Shown here piece after piece: positions 1 to 5,880 of a stretch of DNA of 6,237 nucleotides. The notes below the pieces were generated by a model. It was given only the letters and a program-made list of their open reading frames with translations, ran no database searches and was not told the origin of the DNA. This stretch comes from Chloroflexota bacterium. Its GTDB lineage: Bacteria > Chloroflexota > Limnocylindria > Limnocylindrales > CSP1-4. Within the stretch, counting starts at the first letter, position 1, and each line of letters starts with the position of its first letter. Location: contig JAJYXX010000401.1 of assembly GCA_021801545.1 (NCBI GenBank), positions 1-6,237 of the forward strand. The letters run 5' to 3'. The position numbers were made by a program, and so were the translations under genes.

Positions 1-1070
1 ACGCGATGGCCTGGGGTTGGTCGCCCGAGAAGGGCGCGCCGGGCAGCACGCGGGTCACGAAGCCTGCCGGCGCTCGGCCGGCCGAGCGTGCCCCGGGGGC
101 GGGCAGGCCCGAGCCGGCGTTCGTCGACCCCTTCGCCGGCCGGCGAGACGTCGAGGCCCGGATCCTGCGCGCGGTCGGCGACCCCCACGAGCGGTTCGCG
201 GAGGACGCGCTCCGGATGGTCCGGGCGGTCCGGCTCGCGGCGACCCTCGGTTTCACGATCGAGGCCCGAACGCTCGAAGCGATCGCCACCCACGCCCACC
301 TGGCGGAGCACCTGTCGGGCGAACGGATCGCAACCGAGCTGGAGAAGCTCCTCGCCGCCCCGAGATCGTCGGTCGGGCTGCGCCTGATGGCCGACACGGG
401 CCTGCTCGCGGTCGTCCTGCCCGAGCTGGCGGCCCAGCGCGGTATCCCCCAGAACAAGATCCCCGGCGAGGACCTCTTCGACCACACGCTCCGGACGGTC
501 GACGCGGCCCCGGCCGGGCGACCGATCGTCCGGCTCGCCGCCCTGCTCCACGACCTCGGCAAGCCGGCCACCCTCGCCGACGACCACTTCCACGGCCACG
601 AGATCGTCGGGGCGCAGCTGGCGGCCGACCTGCTCCGCCGACTGCGCATGCCACGGGCGATCATCGAGCGGGTGACGCTCCTCGTCCGCCAGCACATGTT
701 CACCTACGAAGGGACCTGGAGCGATGCCGCGGTTCGCCGCTTCATCGCCCGGATCGGGCGCCACGCCCTCGAGGAGCTGTTCGAGCTGCGCGAGGCCGAC
801 TCCGCAGGCAGCGGGCTGCCGGCCGATTCGTTCGGGCTGACCGAGCTCCGTCGCCGGGTCGTCGAGCAGCTCGAGGCGCAGGTCGCCCTCGACCGCGCCA
901 ACCTCGTGATCAACGGCGACGACCTGATCGCTGAGTTCGGGCTCACGCCGGGGCCGGCGATCGGGCTGATCCTCGACGAGCTGCTCGACCGGGTGATCGC
1001 CGACCCGGGGTTGAACGACCGGCCGACACTGCTCGTCCTCGCCCAGTCGATGCTGACGGAGGAGGGATGA
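1..1070 (+). CDS. cca: CCA tRNA nucleotidyltransferase, C-terminal part with HD domain (5' end outside window)
   Basis: This enzyme family adds or repairs the 3'-terminal CCA of tRNAs using CTP and ATP. The reading frame is open at the left edge: codons before the ATG at position 6 read N-A, giving NAMAWG, which matches the RRDFTINAMAWG block at the end of the nucleotidyltransferase head. That ATG is therefore internal, and the catalytic head with its paired Asp residues lies upstream. Counting from it, VDPF-GRRDV (40-49) and the block GDPHERFAEDALRMVRAVR (58-76) form the RNA- and nucleotide-binding neck typical of class II CCA enzymes. An HD domain follows, with LLHDLGK at 180-186 (His182-Asp183), HFHGHE at 194-199, RQHM at 228-231 and Asp264. 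This is the layout of bacterial CCA enzymes with a phosphohydrolase domain. A Pro/Ala/Gly-rich stretch at about 6-38 is longer than usual between head and neck. The TGA stop overlaps the next ATG (ATGA), implying an operon. A poly(A) polymerase-type relative is the main alternative. Confidence 0.9.
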   Translation, partial: AMAWGWSPEKGAPGSTRVTKPAGARPAERAPGAGRPEPAFVDPFAGRRDVEARILRAVGDPHERFAEDALRMVRAVRLAATLGFTIEARTLEAIATHAHLAEHLSGERIATELEKLLAAPRSSVGLRLMADTGLLAVVLPELAAQRGIPQNKIPGEDLFDHTLRTVDAAPAGRPIVRLAALLHDLGKPATLADDHFHGHEIVGAQLAADLLRRLRMPRAIIERVTLLVRQHMFTYEGTWSDAAVRRFIARIGRHALEELFELREADSAGSGLPADSFGLTELRRRVVEQLEAQVALDRANLVINGDDLIAEFGLTPGPAIGLILDELLDRVIADPGLNDRPTLLVLAQSMLTEEG

Positions 1071-1486
1071 TCGAGCTGCTCCTCCAGGCCGAGCGGGCGC
1101 TGGCGGTCGGACTCCTCGACCAGGCCGAACAACTCTATCGGCAGGCGATCGAGCGGGACCCCCGGAACGGGATCGCGGTCGTCGGGCTGGCCCGGGTCGC
1201 CCTCGAGCGGGGCGCGGAACGAACCGCCTACGAGCTCGCGTCGCGGGCGCTGGCGATCGACCCGGAGAACGCCGCCGCCCAACGCCTGGGGGCCCGGCTG
1301 GCGGAGGTGATGGCCTACCGCGGCGAGACGCCACCGGAGGTGACGGCAGTGGGCGTCGTGGCGGAAGCGCCGGACGCGGCCGCCGCTGGCGTCCTGCCGG
1401 CCCCGCCGCCCGTTCGTCCTCGGAACCCCCAGGACCGACGACCAGCCCGGCGCGGGCTGCTCGGCCGCCTGCTTCGCCGAAGTTGA
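1067..1486 (+). CDS. Small tetratricopeptide (TPR) repeat protein
   Basis: A 139-residue protein with no catalytic motif. Residues about 3-33 and 37-67 form two TPR-like helix pairs. Each has the small/large alternation and the closing A-I-x-x-D-P-x-N signature (AIERDPRN at 27-34, ALAIDPEN at 61-68), so it probably serves as a protein-protein interaction scaffold. From about residue 88 it turns Pro/Ala-rich and probably disordered (PAPPPVRPRNP around 111-121). It ends in a strongly basic amphipathic tail (RRGLLGRLLRRS) that might contact membrane or nucleic acid. There is no signal peptide or transmembrane segment. The start overlaps the stop of the CCA enzyme gene and directly follows a strong GGAGGAGGG ribosome binding site at 1058-1066. 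galE begins 14 nt downstream. The family fold is clear but the partner is unknown; co-translation with the CCA enzyme may be only positional. Confidence 0.8.
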   Translation: MIELLLQAERALAVGLLDQAEQLYRQAIERDPRNGIAVVGLARVALERGAERTAYELASRALAIDPENAAAQRLGARLAEVMAYRGETPPEVTAVGVVAEAPDAAAAGVLPAPPPVRPRNPQDRRPARRGLLGRLLRRS

Positions 1487-1500
1487 ACGGAGCACAACCG

Positions 1501-2511
1501 ATGCGCATCCTCGTCACCGGCGGTGCCGGCTATGTCGGTTCCGTCTCGGTCGAGCGGCTGCTCGAGGCCGGCCACGCCGTCGTCGTCCTCGACGACCTCT
1601 CGACCGGCCACCGGGCCGCCGTCCCGGCCGGGGCCCACCTCGTCGCGGCCAGCTACGGCGATGAGGCGGCGACCGCGGACCTCCTCGAGCGCGAGCGGAT
1701 CGACGCGATCCTCCACTGCGCTGCCCGCTCGCTCGTCGGCGAATCGATCGCCGACCCGGCGCGCTACTACCGCGACAACGTCGTCGGGGGGATCGCGCTC
1801 CTCGAGGCCGCCCGCCGGGCCGGCGTCGGCCGCTTCGTCTTCAGCTCGACGGCGGCCGTCTACGGCGTCCCGGACGCGACGCCGATCACCGAGAACACGC
1901 CGCTCCGGCCGATCAACCCGTACGGCGAGACGAAGCGGACGGTCGAGGACGCCATCCGCTGGTACGCCGCGGCCTACGGCCTGCGCAGCGTCTCGCTCCG
2001 CTACTTCAACGTGGCCGGCGCGAGCGAGCGCAACGGCGAGGTCCACGAGCCCGAGACGCACCTGATCCCGAACGTCCTGCGGGCTGCCGAGGGCCGGACG
2101 ACGCTGACGATCTACGGCACCGACTACCCGACCCCCGATGGGACCTGCATCCGCGACTACATCCACGTCGCCGATCTCGCGGACGCCCACCTGCTCGCCC
2201 TCGAGGCAACCGCCCCCGACGACCCCCGGACCGGCGCTGCGGGCGAGCCCGCGCTCGCCCTGGCGCTGAATCTCGGCAACGGCGACGGCTTCTCGGTCCT
2301 CGACGTCCTTCGCGCGGCCGAGCGGGTCGTGGGACAGCCGATCCCCCACCGGGTCGGGCCGCGTCGCGCGGGTGATCCGCCGATCCTGGTCGCCTCCAAC
2401 GCGCGCGCCCGCGACGTCCTGGGCTGGGCGCCGCGTCGGGATTCACTCGAGGAGATGATCGGCTCGGCCTGGGCGTGGCGCCGGCGCCACGCCAACGGAT
2501 ACGAGCGATGA
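1501..2511 (+). CDS. galE: UDP-glucose 4-epimerase
   Basis: This cytoplasmic NAD-dependent extended short-chain dehydrogenase interconverts UDP-glucose and UDP-galactose, supplying galactose for glycans or feeding the Leloir pathway. The protein is 336 residues, normal for GalE. Visible motifs are the dinucleotide-binding TGGAGYVGS (6-14), acidic DD at 31-32 after the second strand (NAD-type), HCAARSLVGES (72-82), the active-site strand SSTAAVYG (115-122) and catalytic YGETK (Tyr141, Lys145). RYFNVAGAS (167-175) and the GalE signature TDYPTPDGTCIRDYIHVADL (207-226) follow. I chose ATG 1501 because it gives the canonical MRILVTGG start and has CGGAG at 1488-1492, eight nt upstream. An in-frame TTG at 1483 would overlap the preceding gene and adds nothing conserved. 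The TGA stop overlaps the next ATG. A related UDP-sugar epimerase with a different substrate is possible, but the signature block favours GalE. Confidence 0.93.
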   Translation: MRILVTGGAGYVGSVSVERLLEAGHAVVVLDDLSTGHRAAVPAGAHLVAASYGDEAATADLLERERIDAILHCAARSLVGESIADPARYYRDNVVGGIALLEAARRAGVGRFVFSSTAAVYGVPDATPITENTPLRPINPYGETKRTVEDAIRWYAAAYGLRSVSLRYFNVAGASERNGEVHEPETHLIPNVLRAAEGRTTLTIYGTDYPTPDGTCIRDYIHVADLADAHLLALEATAPDDPRTGAAGEPALALALNLGNGDGFSVLDVLRAAERVVGQPIPHRVGPRRAGDPPILVASNARARDVLGWAPRRDSLEEMIGSAWAWRRRHANGYER

Positions 2512-3302
2512 GCGTGGGCCGATTCGCCGGGCGCGTCGCGCTCGTCACGGGCGCAGGGAGCCCGGCCGGGATCGGTTTCGCCACCGCACAGGTCCTGGGC
2601 CGAGACGGGGGGCGCCTCGCGATCGCCTCCACGACCGACCGTATCGGCGAGCGCGTCGCCGAGCTGGCCGCCGCGGAGATCCCGGCCAGCGGGCACGTCG
2701 GCGACCTGACCGCGTTCGCCACCGCCGAGCGGATCGTCGCCGAAGCGCTCGCCGCTCACGGCCGGCTCGACATCCTCGTCTGCAACGCCGGCATGACCCA
2801 GCTCGGCCAGCCCGAGGAGTGGCACCCGCTCCTCGATATGTCGGAGGCCGAGTGGGATCGCGGGATCGCGCTCAACCTCAAGACGGCGTTCAACACCCTG
2901 CGGGCCGCCCTCCCGGCGCTCATCGCGTCGGGGGCGGGGCGGGTCGTCGTCGTCTCGTCGGTGACGGGCCCGTTCGTGAGCAACCCGGGCGAGGCCCCGT
3001 ACAGCGCCGCGAAGGCGGCCCTGACCGGCCTCGTCCGGACCCTCGCGATCGAGGTCGGCCGGCAGGGGGTGACCGTGAACGCGGTCCTGCCGGGCTGGAT
3101 CGCCACCGGATCACAGCTCCCCGAGGAGGCGATCGGCGGCCGGAACACGCCGCTCGGCCGATCGGGGACGCCGGCCGAAGTCGCCGAGGCGATCGCCTTC
3201 CTCGCTTCGCCCGGGGCGAGCTACGTCACCGGCCAGACGCTCGTGGTCGACGGTGGCAACATCGTCCAGGAGTACAAGGGACCCTCGGAGCTGTATTACT
3301 GA
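2508..3302 (+). CDS. Short-chain dehydrogenase/reductase (SDR), classical type, first of a tandem pair
   Basis: A 264-residue classical SDR, probably a cytoplasmic NAD(P)-dependent oxidoreductase of an alcohol, sugar or 3-oxoacyl substrate. The glycine motif TGAGSPAGIG (14-23) is two residues longer than the usual TGxxxGIG, a variant I recall from some SDRs. The rest is standard: NAG (93-95), structural Asn123 in LNLKTAF, the VVVSSVTG strand with catalytic Ser around 151, YSAAK (Tyr165, Lys169), and NAVLPGWIATG (191-201). The C-terminal cofactor/oligomer block YVTGQTLVVDGG spans 239-250. The strand after the glycine motif ends AIASTTDR with no Asp, which suggests NADP(H) rather than NAD(H) preference (inference). 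ATG 2508 lies in an ATGA overlap with the galE stop; the motif spacing from there is normal. Substrate cannot be read from sequence. It may be annotated as FabG-like, but placement beside galE and a second SDR suggests sugar or polyol metabolism more than fatty acid synthesis. Confidence 0.88.
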   Translation: MSVGRFAGRVALVTGAGSPAGIGFATAQVLGRDGGRLAIASTTDRIGERVAELAAAEIPASGHVGDLTAFATAERIVAEALAAHGRLDILVCNAGMTQLGQPEEWHPLLDMSEAEWDRGIALNLKTAFNTLRAALPALIASGAGRVVVVSSVTGPFVSNPGEAPYSAAKAALTGLVRTLAIEVGRQGVTVNAVLPGWIATGSQLPEEAIGGRNTPLGRSGTPAEVAEAIAFLASPGASYVTGQTLVVDGGNIVQEYKGPSELYY

Positions 3303-3318
3303 TGGACGTCCCGGACTG

Positions 3319-4113
3319 ATGGATGCCTCGGCGGCCACGCCGCGGGTGGCACTGATCACCGGCGGCGCGAGCGGAATCGGCCGTGCGACCGCTGAACGAC
3401 TTCTCCGCGACGGCCTGCGCGTCTTCTTGGTCGACATCGACCGCGCCGGACTCGACCGCGCGATCGCCGAGCTGAACGCGGGCGCCGCGGCGGAGGCCGT
3501 CGCCTCGGGAGCCGTCGCCGATGTCCGCTCCGTCCGCGACTGCGAATCCGCCGTCCGCGCGGCCCTCGGCTGGGGCGGCCGCCTCGATGTCCTCGTCAAC
3601 TGTGCCGGCGTCTGGGTCGAGGGTCCGAGCGACACGATGACCGAGGCGGACTGGGACCGCGTCGTCGACGTCAACCTCAAGGGCACCTTCTTCATGTGCC
3701 GCCACGCGATCCCGCCGCTCGAGGCGAGCGGCGGCTGCATCGTCAATGTCAGCTCGGACGCCGGGCTGTGGGGCAACAAGGGCGCCGCGATCTACTGCGC
3801 GTCGAAGGGCGGTGTGACCGTCCTCTCGAAGGCGCTGGCGGTTGAGCTGGCCGGGCGGGGAATCCGCGTCAACGCCGTCTGCCCTGGCGACGTGGACTCG
3901 CCGATGATCGAGTACCAGGCCCATACGTTCGGCGGCGGCGACCCCGACGCCTACAAGCGCGACCTGCTCGCCGCCTATCCGCAGGGTCCGAAGACCCGCT
4001 TCATCCGCCCCGACGAGGTGGCCGAGCTGATCGCCTACCTCGCATCCGAGCGCGCCACGCCGATCACCGGCGCCGCGGTCTCCATCGACTTCGGCCTGAC
4101 CGCCGGCTACTGA
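3319..4113 (+). CDS. Short-chain dehydrogenase/reductase (SDR), classical type, second of a tandem pair
   Basis: Also 264 residues, but clearly not a recent duplicate of its neighbour; motifs and C-termini differ. Visible motifs are TGGASGIG (14-21), acidic VDID (38-41) after the second strand, which favours NAD(H), and NCAG (94-97, a variant of NNAG). Structural Asn119 lies in VNLKGTFF, IVNVSSDAG (141-149) carries the catalytic Ser, and YCASK gives Tyr159 and Lys163. VNAVCPGDVDSPM (184-196) and ITGAAVSIDFGL (249-260) complete the fold. The region at about 196-230 is the variable substrate lid and is fairly long. This pattern fits sugar-alcohol, acetoin/butanediol or 3-oxoacyl-type dehydrogenases; the substrate is unknown. 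ATG 3319 overlaps the TGA of a five-codon mini-frame that itself begins on the stop of the preceding gene. The ribosome binding site is weak, so coupling to upstream translation is plausible. In-frame GTG 3346 is a less likely start because it leaves almost nothing before the first strand. Confidence 0.88.
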   Translation: MDASAATPRVALITGGASGIGRATAERLLRDGLRVFLVDIDRAGLDRAIAELNAGAAAEAVASGAVADVRSVRDCESAVRAALGWGGRLDVLVNCAGVWVEGPSDTMTEADWDRVVDVNLKGTFFMCRHAIPPLEASGGCIVNVSSDAGLWGNKGAAIYCASKGGVTVLSKALAVELAGRGIRVNAVCPGDVDSPMIEYQAHTFGGGDPDAYKRDLLAAYPQGPKTRFIRPDEVAELIAYLASERATPITGAAVSIDFGLTAGY

Positions 4114-4146
4114 GGCTCGAACGTCGGCCGTGGCTCAGGCGTCGGC
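4114..4146 (+). repeat. Imperfect tandem 15-mer after the second SDR stop
   Basis: GGCTCGAACGTCGGC at 4114-4128 is followed by GGCTCAGGCGTCGGC at 4132-4146, 12 of 15 positions identical, period 18. It begins immediately after the TGA stop. No function is evident; it may be a small local duplication in the 3' untranslated region. Confidence 0.4.
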
Positions 4147-4164
4147 AGCCCCCTTCGTCGAGGT

Positions 4165-4217
4165 AGTACACGAAGGTGGGCTTCTCTCAAGGGCAGCCCA
4201 CCTTCGGGCGGCGTACT
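4165..4217. terminator. Strong hairpin between convergent genes, candidate bidirectional terminator
   Basis: CGAAGGTGGGCT at 4171-4182 is perfectly complementary to AGCCCACCTTCG at 4195-4206, a 12-bp GC-rich stem with a 12-nt loop. A further AGTAC (4165-4169) / GTACT (4213-4217) pairing outside it is separated by a one-sided bulge. It sits 57 nt after the stop of the second SDR, where the five-gene operon should end, and also lies beyond the end of the - strand gene pair. No T-run follows on either strand, so it is not a textbook rho-independent terminator. Many high-GC bacteria use such tail-less hairpins, so termination or mRNA 3' end protection is likely but inferred. Confidence 0.6.
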
Positions 4218-4515
4218 TCACGTGGAGCTGACGGAGCTACTGATCTGCGACAACACGGTTTATCCACATTGGAACAGGAACGTGAGGATGACCTTGTCTC
4301 GTGATGACCCTACACACGGGAAGCCATCATCGACGAACGGTTGCACCGAGCTGCGTACTGCATCGGGCCCGCCGGCCAGCGGGTCCGAGCAGGCTACTAT
4401 CCACGGTAGGACGACGCAGGACTCGAGGGGATCGCGTGCGCCGCTTCAGCGCCAGTCCGGCCATCGGCGCCCAGCCTGTGGCTCAACCGCGTGCGTCCGC
4501 GCCAGTTCGCTTTCG
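4207..4515. other. Intergenic region without a convincing gene
   Basis: This gap of about 300 nt lies between the operon hairpin and the end of the - strand gene pair. I see no recognisable protein family in any frame. It holds a DnaA-box-like site (4260-4268) inside a 13-bp repeat shared with position 5868, and a second hairpin: GGGCCCGC at 4365-4372 pairs with GCGGGTCC at 4379-4386 with one G-U pair and a 6-nt loop. There is also an isolated TACTAT (4395-4400), and a GAGGGG followed by GTG at 4436 that opens a 65-codon frame running antisense into the neighbouring gene. Base composition here is lower in GC than in the operon to the left. Confidence 0.6.
4259..4271 (+). repeat. Left copy of 13-bp direct repeat containing a perfect DnaA box
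   Basis: The sequence TTTATCCACATTG occurs here and again, in the same orientation, at 5868-5880. The inner nine bases TTATCCACA (4260-4268) equal the classical DnaA-box consensus. The two copies bracket the lower-GC, - strand two-gene unit. They could be a target-site duplication or att-like core, a pair of DnaA binding sites, or chance; an AT-rich 13-mer recurring in DNA this GC-rich makes chance less comfortable. Confidence 0.5.
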
Positions 4516-5094
4516 CTATGCGCCCGCCTCGGGCTCCAGCCGGAGGGTCTCGACGTACCAGCGTCCGTCACTCCGCACAAGCGATGCCGAGAAAGTGTCC
4601 CACTGGGCTGGCCGTGCCCTATGGGGACCCTGAACGTCGGCCTTGAGGATCACCCAGGTCACCCAGACATGCACTCGGCCTGTGGCGCTAGCTGAGTCAC
4701 CGTCTACATCCACCGCCTCAAATTCGATCTTGTCGGCGCCACCCGCCGTGACGACTACGTGCTCGCCATCGCTGTCACGATCGATCGCCTCATGAAGGGC
4801 GGCCTGCCAGGCGGCTAGAGCCCGGCCGGTCATGTGCTCCTCGAGCCGCCGATCGAGTGTCACATGCATCGCCTGGATGGTCACGGCATCGAGTCGACCG
4901 CTCGTCCACTCAGGCGCCTTGAAGGTTCCAGCATCCATCGCATCGTTGATCGCGCCTCGCACCGCCTCCTGCACCCGAGGGGCTTCTGGGTCCTCTGGCT
5001 TGGCCCCCAAGCCTGCAAGCGCCGCAATCAACGCAACTGCAATCAACCCTACGGAGATGGGGCGCGCACGTGAACGTATACCAGGGAATGCCAT
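4516..5094 (-). CDS. Membrane-anchored or secreted protein of unknown function
   Basis: A 192-residue protein I cannot assign to a family. The N-terminus is basic (RSRAR at about 7-11), followed by a hydrophobic segment at about 13-30 (SVGLIAVALIAALAGLGA), so it is either a cleaved signal peptide or a single anchor with the body outside. The body runs from a helical, charged part (about 35-108) to a beta-rich part. The latter includes VHVWVTWVIL (141-150) and ends LVRSDGRWYVETLRLEP (172-188), the kind of final strands seen in NTF2/SnoaL- or Mce-associated-like domains; that resemblance is tentative. I prefer ATG 5094: AAGGTGGT at 5102-5109 is a good ribosome binding site seven nt upstream, and this start gives a clean N-terminus 13 nt after the amidase stop. 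An in-frame ATG at 5127 would add 11 residues and overlap the amidase gene. Close coupling suggests it works with, or is exported alongside, the amidase-like protein. Confidence 0.75.
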   Translation of the reverse strand: MAFPGIRSRARPISVGLIAVALIAALAGLGAKPEDPEAPRVQEAVRGAINDAMDAGTFKAPEWTSGRLDAVTIQAMHVTLDRRLEEHMTGRALAAWQAALHEAIDRDSDGEHVVVTAGGADKIEFEAVDVDGDSASATGRVHVWVTWVILKADVQGPHRARPAQWDTFSASLVRSDGRWYVETLRLEPEAGA

Positions 5095-5107
5095 CGTCCT
5101 CACCACC

Positions 5108-5794
5108 TTAGTTCCTGGTGTCGACATACACCGCGTTGATTACGGTGGTCTGGACATGCGCGTTGTAGGTGCGAAGCGTCCAGAACACGTGATAGCGGTA
5201 GTTTGAGTGGCCGTCGATGTAGTCGCCGTTGTAGCTATCGGAGCTGACCCCGTATCCAACCACGATATTGACGTGGTCGTACGGTTCGCTGCCGCCGTCC
5301 GGCGAGGACGGATTCCAATCGTAGAACAGGACGTCGCCGGTTCCCACGCCAGAGTCGGCGTCGAGGCTAGTCCCAGGTTTCGTCCCTCGATCCCAGCCGC
5401 CGGGGTAGGTCCCCAGCAGATAGTTGCGGAAATTCTGCGCAAAGGTGAAGGAGTTGCTCCAGATGTAGTTCCCGGTCGCGGGCTGGTAGAGCATGTACCA
5501 TTGGGTATCGTCCGACGTACCACCCTTGGGGATGGTGCCATTCGTGTCGAACGGATAAGCGCCGCCGCTGTGGAGTGACTCAGAAACAAAGGCGGTGCAG
5601 TCATTGCTGATGCACTGGTACTGCTGTGGCACGCCACAAACGTTCCAGTGCGCATCCGCATAGCTGGCCGCCCCGCTCGGGTTATACCCAAGAGCTTCCC
5701 CAGGATGCGCAAGTGAGATGACCGAGGCAAGGACCGCAAGAACTGCGACCCCGCAGGTAGGGCGCGCCCGTCGAAGACCCGCTCGCGCCAACAT
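5108..5794 (-). CDS. Secreted Amidase_6-like (putative amidase domain) cysteine hydrolase
   Basis: A 228-residue exported protein. The start MLARAGLRRARP is basic, a hydrophobic core follows at about 14-29 (CGVAVLAVLASVISLA), and a likely signal-peptidase site lies near ALG-YN (35-38). The mature part begins YNPSGAASYADAHWN (37-51) and then NDCTAFVSESLHSGG (64-78). This is the signature of the Amidase_6 fold, related to papain-like/NlpC-type enzymes, with Cys66 as the probable nucleophile. GTGDVLFYDW (151-160) and YDHVNIVVGYG (172-182), with His174 as the probable catalytic base, follow in the expected order; HSNYRYHVFW (196-205) closes the domain. Cys53 and Cys61 may form a disulfide. Known relatives are secreted and suspected to act on peptidoglycan or peptides, but the substrate is not established. 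ATG 5794 follows AGAAGGAGG at 5801-5809 by six nt; the upstream in-frame GTG 5815 lies before that site and is unlikely. Codon use is less GC-biased than in the operon to the left, suggesting transfer. Confidence 0.85.
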   Translation of the reverse strand: MLARAGLRRARPTCGVAVLAVLASVISLAHPGEALGYNPSGAASYADAHWNVCGVPQQYQCISNDCTAFVSESLHSGGAYPFDTNGTIPKGGTSDDTQWYMLYQPATGNYIWSNSFTFAQNFRNYLLGTYPGGWDRGTKPGTSLDADSGVGTGDVLFYDWNPSSPDGGSEPYDHVNIVVGYGVSSDSYNGDYIDGHSNYRYHVFWTLRTYNAHVQTTVINAVYVDTRN

Positions 5795-5800
5795 GAAGAC

Positions 5801-5809
5801 CCTCCTTCT
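5801..5809 (-). promoter_or_regulatory. Ribosome binding site deciding the start of the amidase-like gene
   Basis: On the - strand this reads AGAAGGAGG, six nt before ATG 5794. It is nearly perfectly complementary to the 16S rRNA tail and lies downstream of the alternative GTG at 5815, so it supports translation from the ATG only. Confidence 0.8.
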
Positions 5810-5846
5810 CGTCACGGATAGTCAATCACGTGCCCACACGGACATT

Positions 5847-5875
5847 TTTATACCCGTCGGTCAAGACTTTATCCA
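5847..5875 (-). promoter_or_regulatory. Candidate sigma70-type promoter of the amidase-like gene
   Basis: On the - strand, TGGATA (5875-5870, four of six matches to TTGACA) is followed after exactly 17 nt by TATAAA (5852-5847, five of six matches to TATAAT). Transcription would start near 5840 and leave a leader of about 45 nt before ATG 5794. The -35 element lies inside the DnaA-box repeat at 5868-5880, so a protein bound there could block or modulate transcription. A nearby TTGACC (5864-5859) lacks a -10 at proper spacing. Positions are from inspection only. Confidence 0.5.
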
Positions 5876-5880
5876 CATTG
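5868..5880 (+). repeat. Right copy of 13-bp direct repeat containing a perfect DnaA box, overlapping the promoter
   Basis: TTTATCCACATTG is identical to and in the same orientation as 4259-4271. The DnaA-box 9-mer TTATCCACA spans 5869-5877 and overlaps the proposed -35 element. It starts 74 nt upstream of the amidase-like ATG, whereas the left copy lies about 245 nt beyond the end of the second gene. Confidence 0.5.

Noticed and set aside
704..1495. - strand open frame opposite the CCA enzyme and TPR genes
   Set aside because: Low-complexity Ser/Arg-rich translation with no motif, fully covered by two well-supported + strand genes.
1315..2349. Long - strand open frame opposite the TPR gene and galE
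   Set aside because: The + strand has a clear GalE with all family motifs; the antisense frame is Arg/Asp/Val-rich, has no recognisable domain, and is the usual product of GC-rich codon bias.
3226..3924. - strand open frame opposite the second SDR
   Set aside because: It mirrors a complete SDR and its composition is typical of antisense frames in GC-rich DNA.
4222..4695. + strand 157-codon frame in the convergent region
   Set aside because: No family resemblance, erratic composition, and its 3' half lies antisense to the better-supported - strand gene that has a signal sequence and ribosome binding site.
5207..5578. + strand frame antisense to the amidase-like gene
   Set aside because: The opposite strand carries a full signal peptide and Amidase_6 motifs; this frame is Val/Ala/Arg-rich with no start signal.
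4260..5877. A chromosomal or plasmid replication origin based on DnaA boxes
   Set aside because: Only two perfect boxes 1.6 kb apart, no AT-rich unwinding region, no dnaA, dnaN or rep gene; regulation or coincidence is more likely.
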